Assembly: GCF_035917455.1 (NCBI RefSeq)
Contig: NZ_CP109078.1
Location: forward strand, 5,130,001-5,194,000
From: Micromonospora sp. NBC_01796
GTDB lineage: Bacteria > Actinomycetota > Actinomycetes > Mycobacteriales > Micromonosporaceae
Direction: 5' to 3'
Length of the DNA: 64,000 nucleotides
Part shown: piece by piece, positions 1-7,758 of the stretch
Numbering within the stretch: position 1 is the stretch's first letter
Layout of the letters: each line of letters begins with the position of its first letter
Position numbers and translations under genes: made by a program
The notes under the pieces: model-generated
The model's database searches: none
What the model was told of the DNA's origin: nothing
The model's input: the letters and a program-made list of their open reading frames with translations, nothing else

Positions 1-323
1 ATTTCGCCTACCTTGCGGTACTAGCCGGGTGCCTCGTCGGGGCACTCTGGCTGGAACCGATCCTCCGGGTGAACGTGCTCCGCCGCTGGCGGCGCCTCCT
101 GCTCACCATCGTCCCGGTGGCGGCGATCTTCGTACTCTGGGACCTCGCCGCGATCGCCGCCGGACACTGGACCTTCGACCCGGCGCAGATCACCGGGGTC
201 CTGTTCCCCGGCGGGCTGCCCCTGGACGAGGTGCTCTTCTTCCTGGTCGTGCCGGTCTGTGCCGTACTCGGGTTCGAGGCGGTCCGTGCGGTGCGAGGCT
301 GGCCGGCGGGGGACGAGGAATGA
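1..323 (+). CDS. crtYc: Lycopene cyclase subunit CrtYc, 5' truncated by the window edge
   Basis: The reading frame is open from base 3 to the TGA at 321-323 and gives the last 106 residues of a small integral membrane protein. Hydrophobic segments are visible around FAYLAVLAGCLVGALW, LLLTIVPVAAIFVLWDLAAI and DEVLFFLVVPVCAVLGFEAV. The sequence around WTFDPAQITGV and LPLDEVLFFLVVP is typical of the CrtYc/CrtYd lycopene cyclase family, where two small subunits together cyclise one or both ends of lycopene to beta-rings in the cytoplasmic membrane. The partner subunit follows 34 bases downstream in the same orientation. The start codon lies outside the window. An epsilon-cyclase or a longer-chain-acting homologue cannot be excluded. 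Confidence 0.85.
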   Translation, partial: FAYLAVLAGCLVGALWLEPILRVNVLRRWRRLLLTIVPVAAIFVLWDLAAIAAGHWTFDPAQITGVLFPGGLPLDEVLFFLVVPVCAVLGFEAVRAVRGWPAGDEE

Positions 324-357
324 CGGCCGGGGGACGACGAGCGGATCGGGTCGACCG

Positions 358-750
358 GTGAGTTACACCGTCGCGGCGCTGCTCGGAGTGGTCGGTGCCG
401 TGCTGGTCGACCTGTACGTGCTGCGTGCCCGACTGGTCCGGCGCCGGGTGTTCTGGGCGACCTACCCGATCATCATCTTCTTCCAGTTGATCTCGAACGG
501 CATCCTGACCGGGCGCCGGATCGTCCGGTACGACCCGGACGCGATCATCGGCCTGCGGCTGGTCTACGCCCCCGTGGAGGACCTCCTGTTCGGCTTCGCC
601 CTGGTCCTGCTCACCCTCTCGGTCTGGGTCTGGCTGGGGCGCCGGGGCGTGCAGCGGACCCCGACCGCCGGGACCGGTGGCCGGCTGCGGTGGCCGCCCC
701 GCCGCCGCCCCGCCGCCACGGCCAGTTCGGACCGGACCCAACCGGACTGA
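358..750 (+). CDS. crtYd: Lycopene cyclase subunit CrtYd
   Basis: A 130-residue membrane protein read from GTG 358, the first start after crtYc that keeps the conserved N-terminus SYTVAALLGVVGAVLVDLYV. Three hydrophobic segments are visible. The motifs RVFWATYPIIIFFQLISNG, RIVRYDP and APVEDLLFGFALVLLTLSVW are characteristic of the second subunit of heterodimeric lycopene cyclases. It would pair with CrtYc to form beta-rings on lycopene. The last ~35 residues are basic and Pro-rich and look unconserved. They lie antisense to the 3' end of the mannosyltransferase gene (140 bases of convergent overlap), and the stop codon falls inside a 9-bp tandem repeat. Confidence 0.85.
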   Translation: MSYTVAALLGVVGAVLVDLYVLRARLVRRRVFWATYPIIIFFQLISNGILTGRRIVRYDPDAIIGLRLVYAPVEDLLFGFALVLLTLSVWVWLGRRGVQRTPTAGTGGRLRWPPRRRPAATASSDRTQPD

Positions 751-2614
751 CCGGGCTGACAGGGCTGAGTGGGCTGACCGGGCCGAGACCACCGCCGCCG
801 GCCGTCCCTACCGGCGGGGAACCCGAGCGACTTCGGGGAATTCGGGCAGAACGGTCTACCCCAGTGGCACCCGTGCTCGTCGACGGACTCCGCCGGACCC
901 GGCGGGCGTTGCGGGCGGCGTACCCGGTCAGCACCGCGACGAGGACAACGTCGAACAGTGCGCCGGGCAGTTTCGTCCGTACCGCGAGGCCCAGCCCGTC
1001 CGGCAGGACCAGGAAACCCGTCGCCAGCACCACCACGGCCAGCGGAACTCGCCACCACCGTTGCCCGACGGTCGCGGCGAGCACGGTGACGGCGGTCAGG
1101 GCGTACCAGGGGTAGAAGACGGGGGAGAGCAGGGTCACCGCCCCGAACGCCAGACCGCACGCGGTCGTCACGGACCGTCGGGCGTCGACCGGTTCCCGCC
1201 CGTCGCTGCCGCGTACCGGGCGGATCGCCTCGGTGGCCCGCCAGGCGCGGAGCACCAGGGCGACCGCCACCGCCAGCAGGACGGTGAGGCCGAGCGTCCG
1301 GGCCACCGCCACCGCCGGGTCGTACGCCTCCGGGTGGCCGAGCACCCGCAACAGGTAGCCGGCGGCCATGCCGAGCCCGGACGGCAGCGAGGTCCACTGC
1401 ACCAGCCGGCCGGTGTCCGGTAGGGCGGCCAGCCAACCCAGGTCCAGCCCGGTGGCCACGGTGGTGGCGGCGAACGTCACCGACACCGCGAGCAGGGTGA
1501 CGCCGAGCGCCACGCCACGGGACAGCCGGACGGTGGCGGGTGCGGTCGCGCGGGGGAGGCGGACGGTGGCGGGTGCGGTCGCGCGGGGGAGGCGGACGGT
1601 GGCTGGTGCGGTCGCGCGGGGGAGGCGGACGGTGGCTGGTGCGGTCGCGCGGGGGAGGCGGACGGTGGCTGGTGCGGTCGCGAGCGGGAGGCGGACGGTG
1701 GCGAGCAGGGCGACGAACGGCAGTGCCACCAGGGCAGTGATCTTGATCGACGCGGCCAGCCCGACCGCCAGCCCCGCGAGAAGCAGCCCCGGCCAGGGAC
1801 CCAGCGGCGGGCGCCCCGACCGGACCGGACCCGGTCCAGGTACGCCGCCCGTCGACGCCCCGACGGCCAGGGCCAGCGCGGTCACCACCAGCCCCACCAT
1901 CAGCGCGTCGTTGTGCGCCCCGCCCACCAGGTGCACCGCGGTCAGCGGGGAGAGCAGGGCCAGCCAGGTGGCCGCCGCGGGTGAGGCGCCGACGGCCCGC
2001 GCCAGCCGGGGCAGGTACCGGGCGAGCAGGAGCGCACCGAGCAGGGCGAGGCCCCGGAACAGGACCACCGCCACGAGGAGTTGGTCGTCCGGTCCCGGAA
2101 CCGTCAGGCGGGCGAGCGCGATCACCCCGCCGGCCAGTGCGATCGCCAGCGGTCCGTACGGGGTGGTGGTGTGCCACCAGAGCGACGGCACCGAGTCGGT
2201 CCACGTACAGCCGCCGTCGGCGACCCCCACGGCGTACGGGTCCACCCCGTCGAGCCAGAGCGCACCCTGGCAGGCGTACGCGTACACGTCCCGGCTGCCC
2301 ATCGGCGGGGCGAACAGGAGCGGGGCGGCCCAGAGTGCCCCGGTCACCAGCAGCCACCGGTTCGATATCGGGTGACCCGGCCGGTGCAGGGTCCCGCCCA
2401 GCCGCCACCAGGTGACGGCGAGCAGGACCAGGCCGGCGAGCCAGCCGCTCAGACCCAGCCAGTACGGCCACGATGCGGAGAGGACGTCACCGGGACCCGC
2501 CCGTCCGTCGGGTGCACCGGGCAGCGCACCGGCGGTCATCAGCGTGGTCGCGGCGAGACCGGCCACCCGTGGGCGTACCGGATGGTCCGAGGTCGGGTGG
2601 TTCGGGCCGGGCAC
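611..2614 (-). CDS. Polyprenol-phosphate-mannose-dependent alpha-1,6-mannosyltransferase (MptA/MptB type)
   Basis: A 667-residue multi-spanning membrane protein of the GT-C fold. The signature region near residue 100 (FAPPMGSRDVYAYACQGALW) with GVDPYAVG carries the Asp of the first loop used by these enzymes. About a dozen hydrophobic segments follow, and SPVFYPWYALTAVTVL is a typical late motif. The family extends the alpha-1,6-mannan core of lipomannan-like glycolipids from polyprenyl-phosphomannose on the outer membrane face. The prenyl synthase-metF neighbours match the mycobacterial mptA locus I recall, so MptA is the likelier orthologue. Two oddities are five 11-residue repeats (ATVRLPRATAP) in a loop before a late membrane segment, and a ~75-residue Pro/Gly/Arg-rich C-terminus antisense to crtYd. 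The GTG start lacks a clear ribosome site. Confidence 0.8.
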   Translation of the reverse strand: MPGPNHPTSDHPVRPRVAGLAATTLMTAGALPGAPDGRAGPGDVLSASWPYWLGLSGWLAGLVLLAVTWWRLGGTLHRPGHPISNRWLLVTGALWAAPLLFAPPMGSRDVYAYACQGALWLDGVDPYAVGVADGGCTWTDSVPSLWWHTTTPYGPLAIALAGGVIALARLTVPGPDDQLLVAVVLFRGLALLGALLLARYLPRLARAVGASPAAATWLALLSPLTAVHLVGGAHNDALMVGLVVTALALAVGASTGGVPGPGPVRSGRPPLGPWPGLLLAGLAVGLAASIKITALVALPFVALLATVRLPLATAPATVRLPRATAPATVRLPRATAPATVRLPRATAPATVRLPRATAPATVRLSRGVALGVTLLAVSVTFAATTVATGLDLGWLAALPDTGRLVQWTSLPSGLGMAAGYLLRVLGHPEAYDPAVAVARTLGLTVLLAVAVALVLRAWRATEAIRPVRGSDGREPVDARRSVTTACGLAFGAVTLLSPVFYPWYALTAVTVLAATVGQRWWRVPLAVVVLATGFLVLPDGLGLAVRTKLPGALFDVVLVAVLTGYAARNARRVRRSPSTSTGATGVDRSARIPRSRSGSPPVGTAGGGGLGPVSPLSPVSPVSPVGSGPNWPWRRGGGGAATAAGHRSRRSGSAARPGAPARPRPRG
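744..779. repeat. Four 9-bp tandem units GGNCTGANN
   Basis: Units at 744-752, 753-761, 762-770 and 771-779 follow the pattern GG(A/G)CTGANN. The first contains the crtYd stop codon. On the minus strand the units encode a PVSPLSPVSPVSP stretch in the C-terminal tail of the mannosyltransferase. Confidence 0.8.
1527..1705. repeat. 33-bp in-frame minisatellite inside the mannosyltransferase gene
   Basis: Five contiguous 33-bp units begin at 1527, 1560, 1593, 1626 and 1659, followed by about 14 bases of a sixth at 1692. Units differ by one or a few substitutions. The length is a multiple of three, so copy-number changes would keep the reading frame and change the protein by 11 residues at a time. 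Confidence 0.93.
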
Positions 2615-2727
2615 GGCCCGACGGTCCCACCGCCCGTTGACGTCGATCTATCGAGCGGATGGCTTTCCGGTTGGCCCCGGATGTCCGGTCGGTGCCCACC
2701 CGGCGGCGACCGCCGCCCGGCCCTCGG

Positions 2728-3810
2728 TCAGAGGGAGCGGCGGGTGGCGACGATGGCCAGCTCGACCAGGACCTCGCGGGCCTCGGCCGTCACCTCGGCC
2801 CGGTCCAGGGCGGCCAGCGCGGTGTCGGTCAGCGTGGTGATCCGCTCCTCGGTCCGGGCCAGCGCCCCGCTGGCGGCGATCACCTCGCGGAGCTGGTCGA
2901 TCCCGTCGGGGTCGAGCCCCGGATCGCCGAGCCGCTTGGTCAGCAACGCCCGACCGGTCGCGTCGGTCGTCTCCATGGCCGCCGCCACCAGGAAGGTCCG
3001 CTTGCCCTCGCGCAGGTCGTCCCCGGCCGGCTTGCCGGTCTGGCGCGGGTCGCCGAACACTCCGAGTACGTCGTCGCGCAACTGGAACGCCTCGCCCAGC
3101 GGCAACCCGTAGCCCGAGTACGCGTCCCGCAGCGGCGCGGACGCGTCGGCGAGCGCGGCACCGAGTAGCAGCGGCCGTTCGACGGTGTACTTCGCCGACT
3201 TGTACCGGGCGATCTTGCCGGCCCGCTCGACCGAGGTGTCCCCGGACGCCTGGGCGAGCACGTCCAGGTACTGCCCGATGGTCACCTCGGTACGCATCTC
3301 ATCGAAGACCGGCCGGGCCCGCTGCACCTGGTACGGGTCCAGCCCGGCGCCGTGCAGCAACTGGTCGGACCAGACCAGGCAGAGATCACCGAGCAGGATG
3401 GCGGCGGAGTCGCCGAAACCGTCGGCGTTGCCGACCCAACCGGCGCCCCGGTGGTGTGCGGCGAACCGGCGGTGCACCGCAGGCTCGCCCCGGCGGGTGT
3501 CGGAGCGGTCCATCAGGTCGTCGTGGATCAGCGCGCTGGCCTGCACGAACTCCAGTGCGGCCAGGGCGGCCACCACCTGGTCGGAGTCGGTGCCGCCGGC
3601 ACCCCGGTAACCCCAGTAGGCGAACGCCGGGCGCAGCCGCTTGCCGCCGCGCAGGACGAACGCCTCCAGCGCCTCGGCCACCGGGAGCAGGGCGTCGTCG
3701 GCGGCGGCCAGCCAGGCGCGCTGCCCGGCGAGGAAGTCGGCCAACGCCCTGTCGGTCCGGTCCCGCAGGCCTGCGCGGTCCACGGGCGGGACGGGAGCAG
3801 CATCGGTCAC
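2728..3810 (-). CDS. Polyprenyl (geranylgeranyl) diphosphate synthase
   Basis: A 360-residue trans-isoprenyl diphosphate synthase. The basic GGKRLRP motif lies near residue 55, the first Asp-rich motif is DDLMD within ALIHDDLMDRSDTRRG, and the second is DDVLG within FQLRDDVLGVFGDP. These bind Mg-diphosphate and condense isopentenyl diphosphate onto an allylic primer. It probably makes geranylgeranyl diphosphate for carotenoids or a longer primer for polyprenyl carriers; product length cannot be read here with confidence. The start is GTG at 3810, with no strong ribosome site. It is followed after 113 bases by the mannosyltransferase in the same direction and is divergent from metF, an arrangement like idsA2 in mycobacteria. 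Confidence 0.88.
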   Translation of the reverse strand: MTDAAPVPPVDRAGLRDRTDRALADFLAGQRAWLAAADDALLPVAEALEAFVLRGGKRLRPAFAYWGYRGAGGTDSDQVVAALAALEFVQASALIHDDLMDRSDTRRGEPAVHRRFAAHHRGAGWVGNADGFGDSAAILLGDLCLVWSDQLLHGAGLDPYQVQRARPVFDEMRTEVTIGQYLDVLAQASGDTSVERAGKIARYKSAKYTVERPLLLGAALADASAPLRDAYSGYGLPLGEAFQLRDDVLGVFGDPRQTGKPAGDDLREGKRTFLVAAAMETTDATGRALLTKRLGDPGLDPDGIDQLREVIAASGALARTEERITTLTDTALAALDRAEVTAEAREVLVELAIVATRRSL

Positions 3811-4092
3811 GCCCTGACGCTAGCCGTTCCCGGAACAACCCGCCTCCGCACCCCGGTCGCCCACCCGTACCCGGGTCCGGCCGCCGGCCCCGGCCACGGC
3901 CGTTTCCCGGCCGGCAGGCTGGGCCGCCCACGGCCGCGGTCGCTGCGGCATCGATCCGGGTACGCCGGCCGCGTGTGCTTTCTCACCCCCGCGCCCACCT
4001 CGGGGGGCAGCGGTCGGGCGCTGGGGCGGATCGACCGGCCGGTAAATGGGAAGGTGCGGATATTCGACCCAGTAGGCCGGTAAGGTCGTAGG

Positions 4093-5010
4093 GTGGCGCT
4101 CGGTCTCCCCTCTGTTCTCCCCAATCCGCAACCTGCGATCGGGGACCTCGTTCGTGGACCCCGGCCGTCGTTCTCGTTCGAGTTCGGGCCGGCGAAGACC
4201 CCCGAGGGTGAGCGGCTGCTCTGGCAGGCCATCCGGGAGCTGGAGTCGCTCCAGCCGTCCTTCGTCTCGATCACCTACGGTGCCGGCGGATCGACCCGGG
4301 ACACCACGGTCGCGGTCACCGAACGGATCGCCACCGACACCACGCTGCTGCCGATGGCGCACCTCACCGCGGTCAACCACTCCGTCGCCGAGCTGCGACA
4401 CATCGTCGGCCGGCTCGCCGGGGTGGGCGTACGGAACCTCCTGGTGGTCCGGGGCGACCCGCCGGGTGACCCGACCGGCGAGTGGGTCCGGCACCCCGAC
4501 GGCGTCCTGTACGCCGAGGACCTGGTCCGCCTGGTGCGGGAGTCCGGTGACTTCAGCGTCGGGGTGGCGGCCTTCCCGTACAAGCACCCGCGCTCGCCCG
4601 ACGTGGCGACCGACACCGAATACTTCATCCGCAAGTGCCGGGCCGGGGCGGACTTCGCCATCACCCAGATGTTCTTCGACGCCGAGGACTACCTCCGGCT
4701 GCGGGACCGGGTCGCGGCGGCCGGATGCGACACCCCGATCCTGCCGGGTGTCATGCCGGTAACCAAGATCACTACGATCGAGCGGTCCGAGCAGTTGTCC
4801 GGCGCCCCGTTCCCGCCCGCGCTCGCCGCCCGCTTCGCCAAGGTCGCCGACGACCCGGACGCGGTCCGCGAACTCGGCATCGCGCAGACCAGCGAGATGT
4901 GTCAGCGACTGCTCGCCGAGGGCGCCCCCGGCATCCACTTCATCACCTTCAACCGCTCCACCGCGACCCGCGAGATCTGGCAGAACCTCCAGGTCGGCGT
5001 CGAGGTGTGA
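4093..5010 (+). CDS. metF: 5,10-methylenetetrahydrofolate reductase
   Basis: A 305-residue protein covering the whole bacterial MetF TIM barrel. Visible landmarks are FSFEFGPAKTPEGE (the Glu of FEF is the conserved catalytic region), PSFVSITYGAGGSTRD, NLLVVRGDPPGDP (flavin contact region), VAAFPYKHPRSPD, FAITQMFFDAEDY and PILPGVMPV. It reduces methylene-THF to methyl-THF for methionine synthesis. GTG 4093 is chosen because it immediately precedes conserved sequence. A TAAGGT hexamer at 4081-4086 ends only 6 bases upstream, which would fit a leaderless transcript (inference). The gene is divergent from the prenyl synthase and is followed 44 bases later by a phosphatidyltransferase gene. Confidence 0.93.
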   Translation: MALGLPSVLPNPQPAIGDLVRGPRPSFSFEFGPAKTPEGERLLWQAIRELESLQPSFVSITYGAGGSTRDTTVAVTERIATDTTLLPMAHLTAVNHSVAELRHIVGRLAGVGVRNLLVVRGDPPGDPTGEWVRHPDGVLYAEDLVRLVRESGDFSVGVAAFPYKHPRSPDVATDTEYFIRKCRAGADFAITQMFFDAEDYLRLRDRVAAAGCDTPILPGVMPVTKITTIERSEQLSGAPFPPALAARFAKVADDPDAVRELGIAQTSEMCQRLLAEGAPGIHFITFNRSTATREIWQNLQVGVEV

Positions 5011-5054
5011 GCAACCCGGCCGCGCGAGCCCGCGCCTGCGTCGACAATTGACCC

Positions 5055-5735
5055 GTGGCGGGCACCCGGCTGGAATGGGACGAGTACGCGGCCACCTGGG
5101 CGCGGCTGCACGGCGACTTCGACCCGCGTAAGGCGGCGCCGACCGTACAGGGGTGGCTGCGTTTCGCGTACCAGATCGGGCACCTGCTGGGTCGCTTCCG
5201 GGTGTCGCCGACGGCGGTGACCGTGGTCGGCACCCTGTTCTGCGTCCTGGTCCCGGTGGTCGTCCTCCGGGAACCGGGCGGACCCTTCATCGCCGCCGGT
5301 CTGGTCCTGCTCGCCGCGGTGGCCGACAGCGTCGACGGGGCGCTCGCCGTGGTCACCGGCCGCACCACCCGACTCGGCTACGTCTACGACTCGGTCGCCG
5401 ACCGGGTCGGTGAGGCCGCCTGGCTGATCGCGTTCTGGCTGCTCGGCGCGCCGGGGCCGCTGGTCGTGGCGGCCGGGGCGCTGTCCTGGCTGCACGAGTA
5501 CGTGCGGGCCCGGTCGGTGTCGGCGGGGATGCGGGAGATCGGGGCGGTGACGGTGGGGGAGCGGCCGAGTCGGGTGTTGGTGGCGTTGGTCGGGTTGGTG
5601 TTGGCGGGGGCGGTCCGGATCTTCTCGTTCGATGTGGCGGCGGGGGCTGTCACGGTGGTTGCCGCTGTTTGGGTTTTGCTTGCTGGGTACGGGCTTGTTC
5701 AGTTGCTTGGCGCTGTTCGTCGGGCGTTGCTCTGA
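5055..5735 (+). CDS. CDP-alcohol phosphatidyltransferase family membrane protein
   Basis: A 226-residue protein with about six hydrophobic segments after a hydrophilic ~35-residue N-terminus (GTRLEWDEYAATWARLHGDF). The family motif is present as DSVDG-x2-A-V-x8-G-x3-D-x3-D (ADSVDGALAVVTGR then LGYVYDSVADR). All four metal-binding Asp are kept, but the Arg of the usual DGxxAR is Val. The family moves a phosphatidyl or similar group from a CDP-activated donor to an alcohol in the membrane; the acceptor is not evident. The GTG start follows metF by 44 bases. Third-position composition drifts to G/T over the last 200 bases, just before the hairpin repeat at 5791. Confidence 0.82.
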   Translation: MAGTRLEWDEYAATWARLHGDFDPRKAAPTVQGWLRFAYQIGHLLGRFRVSPTAVTVVGTLFCVLVPVVVLREPGGPFIAAGLVLLAAVADSVDGALAVVTGRTTRLGYVYDSVADRVGEAAWLIAFWLLGAPGPLVVAAGALSWLHEYVRARSVSAGMREIGAVTVGERPSRVLVALVGLVLAGAVRIFSFDVAAGAVTVVAAVWVLLAGYGLVQLLGAVRRALL

Positions 5736-5756
5736 TTTCTTTTGTTGCGGTGCGTG

Positions 5757-5925
5757 GTGGTGGGGGTTGGGGGCGGCTCGCGGTGGTGGGGGTTGGGGGC
5801 GGCGTGCCCCGCGAAGGCCGTCAGGCTTGATCCCTTCGCGGGTCACGCCGCCCCCAACCCCTTCCGGCTTGCGCTGGTCGGGTTTGCGGCGAGTGGGTGG
5901 GCGCACGATCGGCTTTGGTACGAGC
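5757..5925. repeat. Large hairpin repeat, copy 1 of 2 (stem 5791-5817 / 5833-5859)
   Basis: A 27-bp stem with a 15-nt loop and one mismatch lies at 5791-5859. The same arms, loop (CCGTCAGGCTTGATC) and about 60 bases of flanking sequence recur at 35099-35232. A partial duplication of the left arm precedes it (around 5757-5780). It starts within about 55 bases of the preceding stop codon, so it could act as a transcription terminator or a mobile hairpin element. No transposase is linked. Most of the 5736-6030 gap is this element. Confidence 0.85.
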
Positions 5926-6030
5926 CAGCCCGGCGGACCGCGTCGGTGAGCTGTGGTGGCTTGTTGTCACACTGCGGGGGTGGCCGTTCTTCGATCCGTT
6001 GTCGAAACCGTTGTGTCGCCGTTGTTCCGG

Positions 6031-6513
6031 GTGTTTTGCCTGCATTCGCGGGGTGAGCACGAGCAGCGGGATCTGGCGGAGGCGGCGCGGCTTGCTTGGG
6101 CTGACACGATCGGGTTCGCGTCGAGCGCTCTCGGGGTCCATACCGCGACCGACTTGAGCAATGCGCTGGTGTCGGTGGAGACGTGGTCGCGAATGCCCTT
6201 GATCCTGCCGGACCAGCGGCCGTTCGACTTTGCCTGGGAGGGGGTCCTCGACTTTCCGGACGAGAGCTGGTGCATCGCCGAGTCACTCGACTCGGCGGTG
6301 CAGGTCGGTATCGAGCTGGCGTCCGGGGCGGGCAGCTACGGCGTACGGGTGATCGCGTACAACCACAACGCCGTGCTCGACCGGTTCGAGGAGGCACGTG
6401 CTTTACCCGGCGACGGGTTCACTACTGCGCTCACCGAACTCCGGCGGCTCGAACCCGCGGCAGCGGAGCGCTACCAGGTGCAGTTGTGGCCGGTGGGGCG
6501 ACGTCGGGGATAG
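6031..6513 (+). CDS. Hypothetical protein
   Basis: I do not recognise a family. About 160 residues, soluble in appearance, acidic in the middle (RPFDFAWEGVLDFPDESWCIAESLDSAVQVGIELASG) and ending in a basic tail. Coding potential is judged from a sustained open frame with protein-like composition from about residue 8 (HEQRDLAEAARLAWADTIGFA) to the end. The start is uncertain: GTG 6031 is proposed; GTG 5953 is also in frame and neither has a good ribosome site. It stands alone between the hairpin repeat and a terminator-like hairpin, in a stretch with more A/T and G/T-rich codons than the flanking core genes. Confidence 0.5.
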   Translation: MFCLHSRGEHEQRDLAEAARLAWADTIGFASSALGVHTATDLSNALVSVETWSRMPLILPDQRPFDFAWEGVLDFPDESWCIAESLDSAVQVGIELASGAGSYGVRVIAYNHNAVLDRFEEARALPGDGFTTALTELRRLEPAAAERYQVQLWPVGRRRG

Positions 6514-6688
6514 GCGCGTGGGGTTTTGCCTGCTCTGGGTGGGGTTGGGGGGTGTGGCCGGCCTGGGCTGTGGTCGTCTACTGCCCCTATGGGGGCAGTT
6601 AGTCGTCACAGCTCGGGCCAGCCTGGTGGGTCGGGGCGTTCGAGCCTCGGGGTATCGGGGACTGTTCGAGTCGGGTTTGTCGGTGGAG

Positions 6689-6722
6689 AAGGGAGGGGCG
6701 CTCGTGGGAGCGCCCCTCCCTT
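6689..6722. terminator. Perfect 14-bp hairpin, likely bidirectional terminator
   Basis: Arms 6689-6702 and 6709-6722 pair perfectly around a 6-base loop. It lies between the hypothetical gene ending at 6513 and the convergent operon ending at 6828. A smaller hairpin (CTGCCCC / GGGGCAG around 6581-6597) is also present. No gene is supported in 6514-6827. Confidence 0.75.
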
Positions 6723-6827
6723 GTTCCCGTCCCTCTTTGGTGGGCAGCGGTGTTCGCTGGGTGAGCGCGGGGGACGCTCTGCGGGCCGTGCCCTGGTGGC
6801 GTCGACCGACGAGGGGCGGGGACGTGC

Positions 6828-7133
6828 TCAGATGGGTCGGCGGCGGCGTCGGGTTTCGTGGGCGGCTACCCAGCCGATGATGCGGGCGTGGATGGCGGCG
6901 GGCTCGGGTGGCGCGGTCAGTGACGAGTCGATCGAATAGAGGTCGTCGAGCGCGTGGACGAACTGGCCGGCGAGATACAGGTACAGCGCGACCCGGCGGC
7001 CCTCGAACCCGTGGATCAAATTGAGTCTGGCGTCGGGGCAGGGCCACGGTAGGGCGTCGATGTGGCAGAACCAGAACGGTCTGAGGGGACCGTGGTCCTG
7101 TAGCTCCGGAATGCGTTGCCCCTGCGCGGTCAT
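6828..7133 (-). CDS. Hypothetical protein, third gene of a coupled operon
   Basis: 101 residues from ATG 7133, which overlaps the stop of the upstream gene as ATGA, so translation is probably coupled. The protein has a Trp/Phe/His-rich middle (RPFWFCHIDALPWPCPDARL), a region GFEGRRVALYLYLAGQFVHALDDLYSID that looks helical, and ends in an Arg cluster. I do not recognise a family and see no catalytic motif. A longer in-frame reading to 7220 exists but has no ribosome site and runs inside the neighbouring gene. Confidence 0.6.
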   Translation of the reverse strand: MTAQGQRIPELQDHGPLRPFWFCHIDALPWPCPDARLNLIHGFEGRRVALYLYLAGQFVHALDDLYSIDSSLTAPPEPAAIHARIIGWVAAHETRRRRRPI

Positions 7134-7432
7134 TCGCCGGTCCAATCGACCTGGCCGGCGACCGTGGGTAGCGGGCGCGGCTCGTAGCCGGGCAGGGCGC
7201 GGCGGTGCACGACGAAGCACCCCTCGGGTTGCTCGGGCTGGCCGGGTGGCCGCTCGGCGCCACGCAGGGCAATCCAGTCGCCCGCGTAGGTCTCGGTGCT
7301 GGCCGGCACGTGTGTGACGCGCATGTGCAGGTCAGCCGCGCCGCGTACGAGAGGGCCACGGTCGCCCCGGTAGTAGTCACCCGCCTCGGCGTTGACGATG
7401 TCTCCGAGGCTCACCAGTGGTCGGCCGGTCAT
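7130..7432 (-). CDS. Hypothetical protein, second gene of a coupled operon
   Basis: 100 residues from ATG 7432, overlapping the previous gene by ATGA and the next by ATGA. It begins MTGRPLVSLGDIVNAEAGDYYRG and contains LHMRVTHVPASTETYAGDWIALRG, which looks like a small beta-rich domain, then CFVVHRRALPGYEP and an acidic C-terminus. No family is recognised. Tight coupling to both neighbours suggests that the three products are made in fixed ratio and act together. Confidence 0.65.
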   Translation of the reverse strand: MTGRPLVSLGDIVNAEAGDYYRGDRGPLVRGAADLHMRVTHVPASTETYAGDWIALRGAERPPGQPEQPEGCFVVHRRALPGYEPRPLPTVAGQVDWTGE

Positions 7433-7632
7433 CTCCGCTCACCGCTCTGGCGGTCCACGCGGTATCCGAGCCGCTGGCCGAGTGTCAGGAGTGGATAGAA
7501 GAGGACGGTTGGTGCGGTTGACCAGGTAGGGCGTGCGGGCGGAGGGGGCGGTGGCGGTGGTGGGGGTTGCGGCGGCACGGACCCGAGCGACCACGGCCAG
7601 ACGGCCCTGCACCAACGACGGAAGACGAACAC
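7429..7632 (-). CDS. Short poly-proline protein, first gene of a coupled operon
   Basis: 67 residues from GTG 7632, with a strong ribosome site (GAGGAGG, 6 bases upstream) that decides this start over longer readings. An N-terminal Trp-rich basic segment (FVFRRWCRAVWPW) is followed by PPQ and ten consecutive prolines written with mixed codons (CCC, CCA, CCG, CCT), then a hydrophobic stretch TAPTVLFYPLLTLGQ and a charged tail. Runs of proline slow ribosomes unless EF-P acts, so this could be both a protein and a regulatory leader for the two coupled genes (inference). No family is recognised. Confidence 0.6.
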   Translation of the reverse strand: MFVFRRWCRAVWPWSLGSVPPQPPPPPPPPPPARPTWSTAPTVLFYPLLTLGQRLGYRVDRQSGERR

Positions 7633-7654
7633 GTCACACCTCCTCGGATTGGAA

Positions 7655-7686
7655 GGGGCGCCCCTGGCGCAGGTCAGGGGCGCCCC
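7655..7686. promoter_or_regulatory. 12-bp hairpin in the leader of the poly-proline operon
   Basis: Arms 7655-7666 and 7675-7686 pair perfectly around an 8-base loop. The hairpin ends 22 bases upstream of the GTG at 7632 and about 9 bases from its ribosome site, so it would lie in the 5' leader if transcription starts further upstream, near the divergent promoter region. Confidence 0.6.
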
Positions 7687-7758
7687 GTTGACGCGACCGC
7701 CGGGCTCTACCTCCACACCTCCACCGGCCACGCCAACCTCAGGAATCAGGCTGACTTG

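Noticed and set aside
690-1115. A + strand coding gene after crtYd
   Set aside because: The frame is Pro/Arg/Thr-rich and lies antisense to the mannosyltransferase coding region, with no motif.
1527-1705. 33-bp repeats as a CRISPR array
   Set aside because: The units are contiguous with no unique spacers, and they are in frame inside a membrane protein gene.
3811-4092. Riboswitch (SAM or cobalamin) upstream of metF
   Set aside because: No conserved core was recognised, and the possible -10 lies only 6 bases from the start, leaving no leader.
5757-5925. Insertion sequence or transposase gene at the hairpin repeat
   Set aside because: No transposase frame or target duplication is visible; only the hairpin and short flanks are repeated.
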